This document shows positions 1-6,220 of a stretch of 9,362 bases of DNA, piece after piece; positions within the stretch are counted from its first letter, which is position 1; each line of letters begins with the position of its first letter. The notes under the pieces are model-generated. The model was not told where the DNA came from. It was given only the letters and a program-made list of their open reading frames with translations, and did no database searches. The position numbers and the translations under genes were made by a program. Source of the DNA: Taibaiella sp. (GTDB taxonomy: Bacteria; Bacteroidota; Bacteroidia; Chitinophagales; Chitinophagaceae); the NCBI GenBank assembly GCA_019454705.1, contig JACFNS010000040.1, forward strand, positions 1 to 9,362, written 5' to 3'.

Positions 1-80
1 AGGAGACAATAACGCTTAAAAGGGTAAAACTTTCACGCATATTCGGTTTAAAGATAAGTGATAGGCTGATACCTGAATGA
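1..80. other. Window edge, possible gene ends
   Basis: Two partial reading frames are open here and cannot be told apart. On the plus strand a frame runs from base 3 to a TGA at 78-80 and could be the C-terminus of an upstream gene (ending ...KISDRLIPE). On the minus strand an ATG at 40-38 opens a frame that leaves the window (MRESFTLLSVIVS...), which could be the start of a divergent gene. Neither is long enough to assign a family. The pyrD promoter begins 26 nt after the plus-strand stop, which would suit a gene ending there. Confidence 0.25.
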
Positions 81-105
81 TGTGAAAATGTTAAAAAACA
101 TGCAA

Positions 106-134
106 TTGTGTTCCGGGGGCGTTATCTATCTTTG
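106..134 (+). promoter_or_regulatory. pyrD promoter, Bacteroidota type
   Basis: A TTG at 106-108 is followed by an 18-nt spacer and TATCTTTG at 127-134. This matches the Bacteroidota primary sigma-factor consensus (-33 TTG, -7 TAnnTTTG). The tRNA promoter in this window has the same octamer and the same 18-nt spacer. The -7 element ends only 4 nt before the ATG at 139, so transcription should begin at or within a few bases of the start codon. Confidence 0.7.
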
Positions 135-138
135 GCGC

Positions 139-1176
139 ATGTATCGGTTATTGCGAAAAATACTGTTCAGCATCGCTCCCGAAGAGGTGCATTATATGGT
201 GATGGGCTGGCTGCGCAGGGCATATAAAATAGCCCCGTCGCGTTGGATAATGCGTAAAATGTTTACATATGATCACCCCTCCCTGGCAAAAGAATTCTGG
301 GGTATCCGTTTCCCTAACCCTGTAGGACTGGCAGCCGGTTTTGATAAAGACGCACGCTGGGTGGATGAATTGTCCTGCCTGGGTTTTGGTTTTGTTGAAA
401 TAGGCACTGTAACACCAAAACCTCAACCGGGTAATGACAAGCCCCGATTGTTTCGCCTACCTGCCGACGAAGCGCTGATCAACCGCATGGGTTTTAACAA
501 CCAGGGCTCGGAAGTGGCGGCACAGCGGTTGAAACAGAAAAAAGAAAACATACTAATAGGCGGCAACATTGGCAAAAACAAAGTAACGCCCAACGAGGAT
601 GCACTCAGCGACTACGAAGCCTGCTTCAAAGACCTGTACGAGGTAGTGGATTACTTTGTAGTAAACGTGAGCAGCCCCAATACACCGGGCCTGCGCGAAC
701 TGCAGGACAAGGAACCCCTGATGCGTATACTGAACCGCCTGAAGACACTTAATGAACAGATGGGCAGTCCTAAACCACTGCTGCTGAAGATAGCCCCCGA
801 CCTGACAGACAGCCAACTGGACGACATAGTAGAGATAGTGGCTACAACCGGCATACAGGGCATAGTGGCCACCAATACTACTATTGACCGCAGCAACCTG
901 GTGACACCCACAGCCGAAGTAGAAGCGATAGGAGCAGGCGGACTAAGCGGGAAACCACTGCGCAAACGTGCAACAGAAGTAATACGATACCTGCACATGA
1001 AAAGCGCCGGCAGTTTCCCGATCATAGCCGTTGGGGGTATATATACTGCCGCCGATGCGCTGGAGAAGCTGGAAGCAGGCGCATCGCTGGTACAGGTGTA
1101 CACAGGCTTTATATACGAAGGGCCTGCCATAGTTAAGAACATTTGTAGAGGAATCATCAACAAAAACAGGAACTAA
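139..1176 (+). CDS. pyrD: Dihydroorotate dehydrogenase (quinone), class 2
   Basis: Oxidises dihydroorotate to orotate, the fourth step of de novo UMP synthesis, passing electrons through FMN to membrane quinone. The N-terminal ~30 residues ([19 protein letters not shown]...) match the helical membrane-association segment of class 2 enzymes. The TIM-barrel core starts near residue 58 ([14 protein letters not shown]). The catalytic signature [11 protein letters not shown] is at 176-186, with the second Ser (179) as the expected base. LLLKIAPDL (214-222) carries the FMN lysine, and AVGGI (297-301) and YTGFIYEGP (321-329) bind the FMN phosphate. Length is 345 aa, against about 336 for the E. coli enzyme. 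An in-frame ATG at 82 would add 19 residues, but it lies upstream of the promoter, and the family usually starts at MYxLxRxxLF, so ATG 139 was chosen. The next gene overlaps the stop (TAATG). Isoleucine codons are mostly ATA in the second half. Confidence 0.95.
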   Translation: MYRLLRKILFSIAPEEVHYMVMGWLRRAYKIAPSRWIMRKMFTYDHPSLAKEFWGIRFPNPVGLAAGFDKDARWVDELSCLGFGFVEIGTVTPKPQPGNDKPRLFRLPADEALINRMGFNNQGSEVAAQRLKQKKENILIGGNIGKNKVTPNEDALSDYEACFKDLYEVVDYFVVNVSSPNTPGLRELQDKEPLMRILNRLKTLNEQMGSPKPLLLKIAPDLTDSQLDDIVEIVATTGIQGIVATNTTIDRSNLVTPTAEVEAIGAGGLSGKPLRKRATEVIRYLHMKSAGSFPIIAVGGIYTAADALEKLEAGASLVQVYTGFIYEGPAIVKNICRGIINKNRN

Positions 1177-1958
1177 TGAACGAACTACTGACCGCCGACG
1201 GGCTCATCAGCCTGCTGACGCTGACCATACTGGAAGTAGTATTAGGCATAGATAACGTGATATTCGTGTCCATCATTATGGGCAGGCTGCCACGGAACAA
1301 ACAACTGGCGGCAAGGCGTATATGGATGTTTGCAGGCATTGCCATGAGGGTATTACTGCTGCTGGCGCTGAGCTGGCTGATACAGCAAAAGGGCAAACCT
1401 GTCTTCACTTTATGGGACAAAGGTTTTGACCTGGCCAGCCTGGTAATGTTGGGCGGTGGCTTATTTCTGCTATATAAAACGGTGAAAGAGATACACCATA
1501 AACTGGAGGGTGCCGATGAAGAAGACGTGCCCAAAAAACCATCCGCCAAATCGCAGGCATTTGCTGCTGCAATGGGGCAAATAGTTCTGGTAGACATGGT
1601 CTTTTCCTTTGACAGCATAATAACAGCTGTAGGTATAGCCAAGCACGTAGAAGTAATGATAATAGCTGTGTGTATAGCCATGTTTATCATGTTTGTGTTC
1701 AGCCAGCGTATAGCCAACTTTATACATAAACACCCTACGCTCAAGATGCTGGCATTGTCCTTCCTGGTAATGGTAGGCATGGTGCTGATAGTAGAAGGAT
1801 GGGACAGCGAAAGCGCACATGAGATGCACCTGAAGAACTATGTGTATTTCGCCATGGCCTTCTCTTTTGGCGTAGAGCTGCTGAATATGCGCATGCGCAA
1901 GAAGGGTAAGCCGGTAAAGCTTCATGAACCTAAAGTGGAAGACATAGAAACTAAATAA
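1176..1958 (+). CDS. TerC-family integral membrane protein
   Basis: A 260-aa inner-membrane protein of the TerC family (YgdQ/YoaE/Alx-like). Two copies of the family's acidic intramembrane signature are visible: EVVLGIDNVIFVSI (20-33) and DMVFSFDSIITAVG (140-153). About seven hydrophobic segments are present, with a charged cytoplasmic-type loop at 105-127 and a basic tail after 240. Family members are linked to metal handling: manganese export by Alx and by Bacillus TerC-type proteins, and tellurite resistance in the name-giving member. The substrate cannot be read from this sequence. Its ATG shares one base with the pyrD TAA (TAATG), so the two are probably co-transcribed and translationally coupled. 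No functional link between pyrimidine synthesis and TerC is known to me. Of 22 isoleucine codons, 17 are ATA. No tellurium-resistance neighbours are present, so a tellurite role is not implied. Confidence 0.88.
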   Translation: MNELLTADGLISLLTLTILEVVLGIDNVIFVSIIMGRLPRNKQLAARRIWMFAGIAMRVLLLLALSWLIQQKGKPVFTLWDKGFDLASLVMLGGGLFLLYKTVKEIHHKLEGADEEDVPKKPSAKSQAFAAAMGQIVLVDMVFSFDSIITAVGIAKHVEVMIIAVCIAMFIMFVFSQRIANFIHKHPTLKMLALSFLVMVGMVLIVEGWDSESAHEMHLKNYVYFAMAFSFGVELLNMRMRKKGKPVKLHEPKVEDIETK

Positions 1959-1966
1959 AAAGTACA

Positions 1967-1986
1967 GGCCCCTTAGACAAGGGGCC
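1967..1986. terminator. Hairpin after the TerC-family gene
   Basis: A perfect 8-bp stem GGCCCCTT / AAGGGGCC with an AGAC loop starts 8 nt after the TerC-family stop. On the plus strand no U-tract follows. On the minus strand a TTTTT run lies a few bases beyond the stem. It may protect the 3' end of pyrD-terC mRNA or act with the larger hairpin at 2029-2092 in a convergent gene pair. Confidence 0.5.
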
Positions 1987-2021
1987 ATGTTACATATAGA
2001 GGATAAGAGAGAAACGTGTGT

Positions 2022-2092
2022 AAAAAAATCAATGCCCGCTACAGCTACGGATGTTCATCGCATACATCCTTAACCGTATCTGCGAGCATTGA
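2022..2092 (-). terminator. Long structured terminator of the small ORF
   Basis: On the minus strand, 4 nt after the stop of the 35-aa ORF, an 11-bp outer stem pairs 2082-2092 with 2029-2039 (one G-U) and is followed by seven U (2022-2028). Inside it two pairings compete: GGATGT/ACATCC (2049-2054 with 2064-2069), or TACGG/CCGTA (2046-2050 with 2074-2078) plus ATGT/ACAT. On the plus strand the same stem is followed by five T (2094-2098), so it may also stop pyrD-terC transcription. The apical region is larger than a simple terminator needs. Confidence 0.65.
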
Positions 2093-2096
2093 ATTT

Positions 2097-2204
2097 TTAG
2101 AAATTCACAGCCAGCACTAAACAACCCAGCAAACCAATAAAAAGACTGATTTTACGATATGCATCGTTCTGAGCGATGCGTTGTGTAGCGGGAACCTGTG
2201 TCAT
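2097..2204 (-). CDS. Small one-helix membrane peptide, 35 aa
   Basis: The ATG at 2204-2202 opens a 35-codon frame ending in TAA at 2099-2097. The N-terminal ~18 residues (MTQVPATQRIAQNDAYRK) are polar. The C-terminal 17 (ISLFIGLLGCLVLAVNF) are almost wholly hydrophobic with a Gly-Leu-Leu-Gly core, as in a single transmembrane helix with the N-terminus inside. The start is preceded by an A-rich stretch (ACAAAAAACACACAAC), typical of Bacteroidota initiation, and a strong intrinsic terminator begins 4 nt after the stop, so the unit looks like a complete monocistronic gene. I do not recognise a family and assign no function. Caution: an 8-bp hairpin (2159-2166 with 2174-2181, one G-U pair) lies inside the frame, so the transcript could instead be a structured small RNA. 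Confidence 0.55.
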   Translation of the reverse strand: MTQVPATQRIAQNDAYRKISLFIGLLGCLVLAVNF

Positions 2205-2493
2205 GTTGTGTGTTTTTTGTTTTGAAACGCCCGAAAAATATTTTCCCGTTTGTTGTTACACAAAGATGGTGCACGTACCCACCCTATTCCAAATAAAAAG
2301 GCTGCCTTAACCATAGCATGTGTTAACGATTAACCAGTTGTTAGTAACACATTAGATAATCCTATGTGGATTTCGCACTCAATTGAAACATGCAGTGATT
2401 AACCATTGATTAAAACCAGCCCATATAATATGGCAAATACCTCCTAATAGATAAAAAAGCTTACTTTTAAAACAGTAAACGATAAAACCGAAT
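2205..2493. other. AT-rich gap between divergent genes
   Basis: This region separates the small minus-strand ORF from the secreted-protein gene and must hold both promoters. No ORF was recognised. TTAACCA occurs three times, at 2307, 2330 and 2399 (spacings 23 and 69 nt), and GTGTTA (2320-2325) is mirrored by TAACAC (2345-2350). These could be operator-like, but short AT-rich words recur by chance. For the plus-strand gene the best -7 match is TACTTTTA (2462-2469), one base off consensus and without a clear -33 TTG. Confidence 0.4.
2261..2292 (-). promoter_or_regulatory. Possible promoter of the small ORF
   Basis: On the minus strand CATCTTTG (2268-2261) differs by one base from TAnnTTTG and has a TTG 21 nt upstream (2292-2290), a slightly long spacer. 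It would give a leader of about 50 nt. A second candidate is TATTTTTC about 28 nt nearer the gene, with TTTG 20 nt upstream of it. Either is imperfect, and the choice cannot be made from sequence. Confidence 0.3.
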
Positions 2494-5241
2494 ATGAAAA
2501 ACCTCTCCTGTATCTTCATGTTGTGCCTGCTATCTACCTATGCATACGCGCAACCCAACCTGGTACCAAATGGCGACTTTGAAACCAGTCAGAATTGTAC
2601 ACAAACATATGGCTGGCCTCAAAACTGTGTCGGATGGTCGAGCTTCAACGGCTCTCCAGATTATTTCCAGGTATGCAGCAGCACTGTACCATCGAACGCC
2701 TGGGGCTGGCAGATGCCTGCCAGTGGCAATGCCTATATGGGGATAGCGGATTTTTCCAACCCTTCAAACTATGGCATACGAGAAGCTGTTACCCGGTCTA
2801 TAACACCCATGGTACCCGGTGTTACATACCAGGTTTCGTTATCTTACTCTGCCGGCGACAAATCCAGGTATTCACTGAACAGCGTTTGTGTGCATTTCTT
2901 TGATAACGGGGGCACTACCTTTGCTTCAAGGTGGCCGTTTACACCCAGCATTCACTTCTCGCCCAGCACACGGCTGACCGACACTGCCAACTGGGTACGT
3001 CTTACAGCAACCTTCTATGCAGATTCAGCTTATGACAATATTGCCATTGGCCCATTTGTAGATACGCCTGCGTTATTGTACCAATTGACAAACTTTCCTT
3101 CTTCGCCTGGTTATGGTACCTGGTATATCGACTCGGTGGTCGTAAGGGTCCTGGATTCATTAGGTTATAGTCTTCCTGATTCCCAGTATTGTGTGGGCGA
3201 CTCACTGTACATCAATTATTTTGTAGCTAACAAACGCCAGTCGAACAATGTGTTTAATGTACAATTGTCTGATAAAAACGGCAGCTTCAGTTCAGCTACA
3301 ATAATAGGCAGTAAAACATCCGATTCTTCGGGAACAATAGGTTGCAAAATTCCGAATAATGTAACCAACAGCACAGGTTATAAAATAAGGATTATTGCTA
3401 CCAACCCTGCTGATACGTCATTCACCCGCACAATAAAAATAGGCAACCCTGACAGTACAAATATAACTGCAAGCAGCAACAGCCCGTTGTGCGAAGGAAC
3501 TACATTACAGTTATCTGCAAGTACATTTATCAGTGGAACAACTTATAACTGGACAGGGCCTAACAGTTTCACCTCCAGCACCGCCAGCCCCACCATATTA
3601 GGAGCTTCGCCATTGCAAACGGGCGACTACATCGTAACTATGAAATGGTACGGTTGCGAGGTGAAGGATACACAAGCTGTAACCGTGAAACCGCTACCTG
3701 CTACACCGATTGCAAGCAGCAATAGCCCCATATGTGCCGGCGAAACACTTAACCTCACTGCCACTACTTCAACCTCGGGAGTTAGCTGGGGTTGGACAGG
3801 GCCGGGCAGTTATAACTCTACTGCACAAAACCCTTCTATAAGTAATACTACTGTGGGTATGAGCGGTGTTTATACCGCTACAGCTACCCTCAATGGCTGC
3901 TCAAGATTAGATACCGTAAACGTAATGGTGAACCCTGCCCCTACACCGGTATCAGCAGGCAGCAACAGTCCTGTGTGTGCGGGTGATACACTGCATATCA
4001 CTATCGGCACATCCTTTACCGGGGTAGCCTATAGCTGGGCAGGCCCCAACAGCTTTACTGCCAATACGCAAAATACTTTTGTTGCCAACAGCTCTACTGC
4101 CGCATCGGGCTGGTATGTAGCTACTCTCAACCTGAACGGCTGCATTTTCAAAGACAGCACACAGGCTACAGTACATCCCATACCTGCTACACCATCTGTA
4201 TCGTACAGCAACCCCATGTGTGTGGGCGAAACTCTGCAGTTGAATGCAACTACAGTTTCGGGTGCTACCTATAGCTGGACCGGGGTGGGTAACTACTCGT
4301 CTACACAGCAGAACCCCACCAGGGGCAATATGCAGTTTGGAGATACGGGTACTTATAGTGTAACTGCTACTGCTAATGGCTGTACTTCTCCGGCAGGTTC
4401 TATCAAGGTTAATATCAACCCTCTGCCATTCGTGGTCATATTCCCCACACCGGGCGATAGTATCTGCGTGGGTGAGCAGGCTACATTCACAGCATTGCCC
4501 AATAACCATGGTGGTACGCCCACCTACCAGTGGCGTATCAATGGGGTGTTGGCAGGCAGCACTGCTACTACCTATAGCAGCGCTACGCTGAACCATAGTG
4601 ATGTAGTACGCGTGGATATGACGGAATACACCAAATGCCGTACAAACTATGTGGATGCCAGCAATGAAGTGGAAATGAAAGTACTACCCTGGCTGGCACC
4701 TTCAGTAACAATCAGCGCCAACCCCAACAGGCCGCTGAACGTGGATGAATATGTGACTTTTACTGCTACACCAACTAACGGAGGTAACAACCCTAAATAC
4801 CAGTGGAAGCGCAACGGGCAGGATGTGCAGGGAGCTACAGGCCCTGTATGGAGCGCCAATACGCTGAACGACAATGACAGTATCAGCGTAGAGCTCATCA
4901 GCAACTACCGCTGCCCTCAGCCACCAACTGCGAGCAGTAATGGCATAAGGGTCCATGTACTAACAGGTATAGGCAGGGTAGGGAAGCTAAGTAGTTTGTC
5001 GCTATACCCTAATCCTAATAAGGGTAGTTTTGTGTTGTCCGGCTGGATGGACAATAATGAACCGCTACGGCTCGACATAATCAATACCATAGGGCAGGTG
5101 GTGCATCATGAAATTGTGACGACTAACCGGGGAGAACTAAATAAGGAAATACAACCGGCAGACTTACCCAATGGTATCTATATGTTGAGGTTGAAAACAA
5201 ATGAAGAAATAAATACCATCCGCTTCAGGGTGGAAAAATAG
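2494..5241 (+). CDS. Secreted Ig-repeat protein with T9SS sorting domain
   Basis: A 915-aa exported protein. A signal peptide spans residues 1-19 (cleavage expected after AYA, before Q20). Residues ~22-215 (NLVPNGDFE..., then PDYF..C, GNAYMGI and TWYIDSVVV) resemble the jelly-roll, carbohydrate-binding-like modules common in Bacteroidota surface proteins. Residues ~228-320 (YCVGDSLYINY...) form an adhesin-like beta module. Four Ig-like repeats start at 328, 409, 490 and 570 with the signature SNSPxCxGxTLxL...W(T/A)GP. Two PKD/Ig-like modules follow at ~650-732 and ~737-825 (YQWRING, YQWKRNG). The C-terminal 79 residues, from LYPNPNKGSF (837) through LPNGIYMLRL to FRVEK, are a type A Por-secretion sorting domain, so the product should cross the outer membrane by the type IX system and be anchored or released. 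No catalytic domain is visible; an adhesin or glycan-binding role is an inference. It stands alone with its own terminator. Confidence 0.9.
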   Translation: MKNLSCIFMLCLLSTYAYAQPNLVPNGDFETSQNCTQTYGWPQNCVGWSSFNGSPDYFQVCSSTVPSNAWGWQMPASGNAYMGIADFSNPSNYGIREAVTRSITPMVPGVTYQVSLSYSAGDKSRYSLNSVCVHFFDNGGTTFASRWPFTPSIHFSPSTRLTDTANWVRLTATFYADSAYDNIAIGPFVDTPALLYQLTNFPSSPGYGTWYIDSVVVRVLDSLGYSLPDSQYCVGDSLYINYFVANKRQSNNVFNVQLSDKNGSFSSATIIGSKTSDSSGTIGCKIPNNVTNSTGYKIRIIATNPADTSFTRTIKIGNPDSTNITASSNSPLCEGTTLQLSASTFISGTTYNWTGPNSFTSSTASPTILGASPLQTGDYIVTMKWYGCEVKDTQAVTVKPLPATPIASSNSPICAGETLNLTATTSTSGVSWGWTGPGSYNSTAQNPSISNTTVGMSGVYTATATLNGCSRLDTVNVMVNPAPTPVSAGSNSPVCAGDTLHITIGTSFTGVAYSWAGPNSFTANTQNTFVANSSTAASGWYVATLNLNGCIFKDSTQATVHPIPATPSVSYSNPMCVGETLQLNATTVSGATYSWTGVGNYSSTQQNPTRGNMQFGDTGTYSVTATANGCTSPAGSIKVNINPLPFVVIFPTPGDSICVGEQATFTALPNNHGGTPTYQWRINGVLAGSTATTYSSATLNHSDVVRVDMTEYTKCRTNYVDASNEVEMKVLPWLAPSVTISANPNRPLNVDEYVTFTATPTNGGNNPKYQWKRNGQDVQGATGPVWSANTLNDNDSISVELISNYRCPQPPTASSNGIRVHVLTGIGRVGKLSSLSLYPNPNKGSFVLSGWMDNNEPLRLDIINTIGQVVHHEIVTTNRGELNKEIQPADLPNGIYMLRLKTNEEINTIRFRVEK
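3475..4440 (+). repeat. Four tandem ~81-residue Ig-like repeats
   Basis: Residues 328-649 of the secreted protein hold four diverged repeats with starts spaced 81, 81 and 80 residues apart (about 243 bp). Each carries a paired-cysteine pattern: one Cys in SNSPxC near the start and one in (Y/N)GC near the end, which probably form a disulfide. The fourth copy departs most at its start (YSNPMC). DNA identity between copies is modest, so the duplication is old. Confidence 0.8.
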
Positions 5242-5258
5242 AACAGTAATATTTTTTG

Positions 5259-5296
5259 CAAAAACGATGCCGGCGAAAATACTGGCATCGTTTTTG
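5259..5296. terminator. Intrinsic terminator of the secreted-protein gene
   Basis: A 13-bp perfect stem (CAAAAACGATGCC with GGCATCGTTTTTG) and a 12-nt loop begin 17 nt after the TAG stop. The right arm ends in TTTTT, giving the U-tract for the plus strand. The left arm gives the same on the minus strand, so it is potentially bidirectional. Confidence 0.88.
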
Positions 5297-5503
5297 TTAT
5301 ACACAGCAAGCAATATTTTTAAACACTAAAAACAAGGCTATGCGTCTGACTAATACATATCTCCTGGGGTCACGTGCTATTCAACATGGCGGGCTTGCCT
5401 TGTCGTTCCCACTCTGTTAGCCATCTGCGCTTACTGTTCACGATATGCCGGCCCTCTTATGAGGCGGATTCAATTTTACATTTTTCATAAAAAACTAACA
5501 GCA
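5297..5503. other. Gene-free gap before the TPR gene
   Basis: About 200 nt with no gene I can support. A 26-codon frame at 5340-5420 (MRLTNTYLLGSRAIQHGG...) has a composition unlike a real small protein. ACAAGGC (5332-5338) is complementary to GCCTTGT (5397-5403), which could close a folded RNA of about 70 nt. TATTTTTA at 5314-5321, with TTG 17 nt upstream, is a one-base-off promoter that would drive it. I compared the region with my memory of SRP RNA, tmRNA and 6S and saw no match. No convincing promoter for the TPR gene was found; TACATTTT at 5477-5484 is the closest. Confidence 0.35.
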
Positions 5504-6031
5504 ATGAACGCTGCGGATAAATATTATTTAAAAGCTAAGGATAACTATCCATACAACCTGGAGGAGGCACTGGAAGCGTTGGACTACGGCCTGTCGCATG
5601 ATGATGCACACGCGGGCTTGCTGGTATTACAGGGCAGGATTTACTATCGTGATTTGTCGCGCTTCGAGGCTGCAAGGGAAAACTTCGAACTGGCTTTATA
5701 CCACGATCCTGCGTATGTGCATACTTATTATGAGTACGTAAGGCTGGCTATAATTCTGGACGATTTTACAAGGGCTGAAAAACTGATAGGCAAGGCCTTG
5801 ACTGTGCCCGGTATCGATAAGTCGCGCATATACTATAACGAGGCGCTGATGCTGGAAAAGCAGGGTGCTTATTCAGACGCTATCAACAGCATAAAGAAAG
5901 CTATGCTGCATTGCCAGGATAAGAATTGCCACGAGTTCTTCACCGGAGAACTGGAAAGATTGCTGGCTAAAAACACGCAAAGCAAGGAAGACAGCAATAA
6001 GTCAAGTGTCGTAGTGAAATATGCCGGGTGA
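5504..6031 (+). CDS. TPR-repeat protein
   Basis: A 175-aa soluble protein built of tetratricopeptide-type helical pairs. Approximate repeats are residues 20-35 (partial), 36-69 (AHAGLLVLQGRIYYRD...ALYHDPA), 70-103 (YVHTYYEYVRLAIIL...GKALTVPG) and 107-140 (SRIYYNEALMLEKQGAY...KKAMLHC), followed by a polar, lysine/serine-rich tail after 155. TPR proteins usually scaffold protein-protein contacts; the partner here is unknown. There is no signal peptide or membrane segment, so it is probably cytoplasmic. An ATG at 5459 is also in frame and would add 15 residues. I prefer 5504, because MNAADKYYLKAKDNYPYN looks like the start of small Bacteroidota TPR proteins and an A-rich stretch precedes it. It runs convergent to the tRNA cluster, ending 32 nt before a hairpin that may stop transcription from both sides. 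Confidence 0.8.
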   Translation: MNAADKYYLKAKDNYPYNLEEALEALDYGLSHDDAHAGLLVLQGRIYYRDLSRFEAARENFELALYHDPAYVHTYYEYVRLAIILDDFTRAEKLIGKALTVPGIDKSRIYYNEALMLEKQGAYSDAINSIKKAMLHCQDKNCHEFFTGELERLLAKNTQSKEDSNKSSVVVKYAG

Positions 6032-6063
6032 TACGGTACAAAGACAAACTGGTAGAAAAACAA

Positions 6064-6093
6064 AAGAAGCCTTGGTTATTATCAAGGCTTCTT
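6064..6093 (-). terminator. Terminator after the tRNA-Pro relic
   Basis: An 11-bp perfect stem AAGAAGCCTTG / CAAGGCTTCTT with an 8-nt loop. On the minus strand the stem leads into TTTTGTTTTTC, a good U-tract. It is the duplicated counterpart of the hairpin at 6225-6248. On the plus strand it could also stop the TPR gene, though no T-run follows there. Confidence 0.75.
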
Positions 6094-6101
6094 AATTGTA
6101 G

Positions 6102-6200
6102 TCGGGAAGACAGGATTAGCTTCGCTGAGAAAAGTTCGAACCTGCGACCCCTTGGTCCCAAACCAGGTGCCCCGCCGCGGCGGGGCTACCTCACTTTCGA
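6102..6200 (-). pseudogene. Decayed tRNA-Pro copy
   Basis: A tandem relic of the intact tRNA-Pro(UGG) at 6260-6333. It keeps the 3' acceptor strand (CTTCCCGA), the T-stem halves and the anticodon loop TTTGGGA. Three lesions are visible. (1) A 19-nt insertion splits the T-loop (about 6118-6136). (2) One base change breaks an anticodon-stem pair (CTTGG for CCTGG on the plus strand). (3) The D-arm is replaced by an 18-bp GC palindrome at 6169-6186. The 5' acceptor strand has also decayed (GTCGAAAG in place of GTCGGGAAG). It should not give a functional tRNA. It is followed by its own terminator, so it may still be transcribed only if reading passes the terminator at 6225-6248. Confidence 0.75.
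6165..6191. repeat. GC palindrome inside the tRNA-Pro relic
   Basis: GCCCCGCCGCGGCGGGGC (6169-6186) is a perfect 18-bp palindrome. The flanks AGGT and ACCT extend it, with a single unpaired T at 6187, so about 13 bp can pair on each side. It sits where the intact copy has its D-arm. It is far more GC-rich than its surroundings, and could be a repeat of REP type or a local rearrangement of the D-arm. Confidence 0.7.
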
Positions 6201-6220
6201 CACTATGTTTTTTCTAAATG

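Noticed and set aside
82..138. 19-residue N-terminal extension of PyrD
   Set aside because: It lies upstream of and across an exact promoter, and class 2 enzymes begin at the position of ATG 139.
651..1163. 170-codon minus-strand frame antisense to pyrD
   Set aside because: It overlaps the conserved catalytic half of pyrD and shows no domain or promoter.
1157..1780. 207-codon minus-strand frame antisense to the TerC-family gene
   Set aside because: Its Ser/Thr/Ile/Met-rich composition is the expected antisense of ATA/ATG- and Leu-rich membrane coding DNA, and the plus-strand gene is clear.
3475..4440. Regular repeats considered as a CRISPR or satellite array
   Set aside because: The repeats are in-frame, about 243 bp long and diverged at the DNA level; they are protein domain repeats.
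3952..4596. 214-codon minus-strand frame inside the secreted-protein gene
   Set aside because: It is a shadow of the repeat region; the composition is improbable (many Cys, His and Ser) and there is no start context or promoter.
5340..5420. 26-codon frame in the gap before the TPR gene
   Set aside because: It has no hydrophobic or structural pattern, no clear promoter and no terminator of its own.
6102..6200. tRNA relic considered as a tRNA with an intron
   Set aside because: The insertion is in the T-loop rather than the anticodon loop, is only 19 nt with no group I features, and the D-arm and acceptor strand are also damaged.
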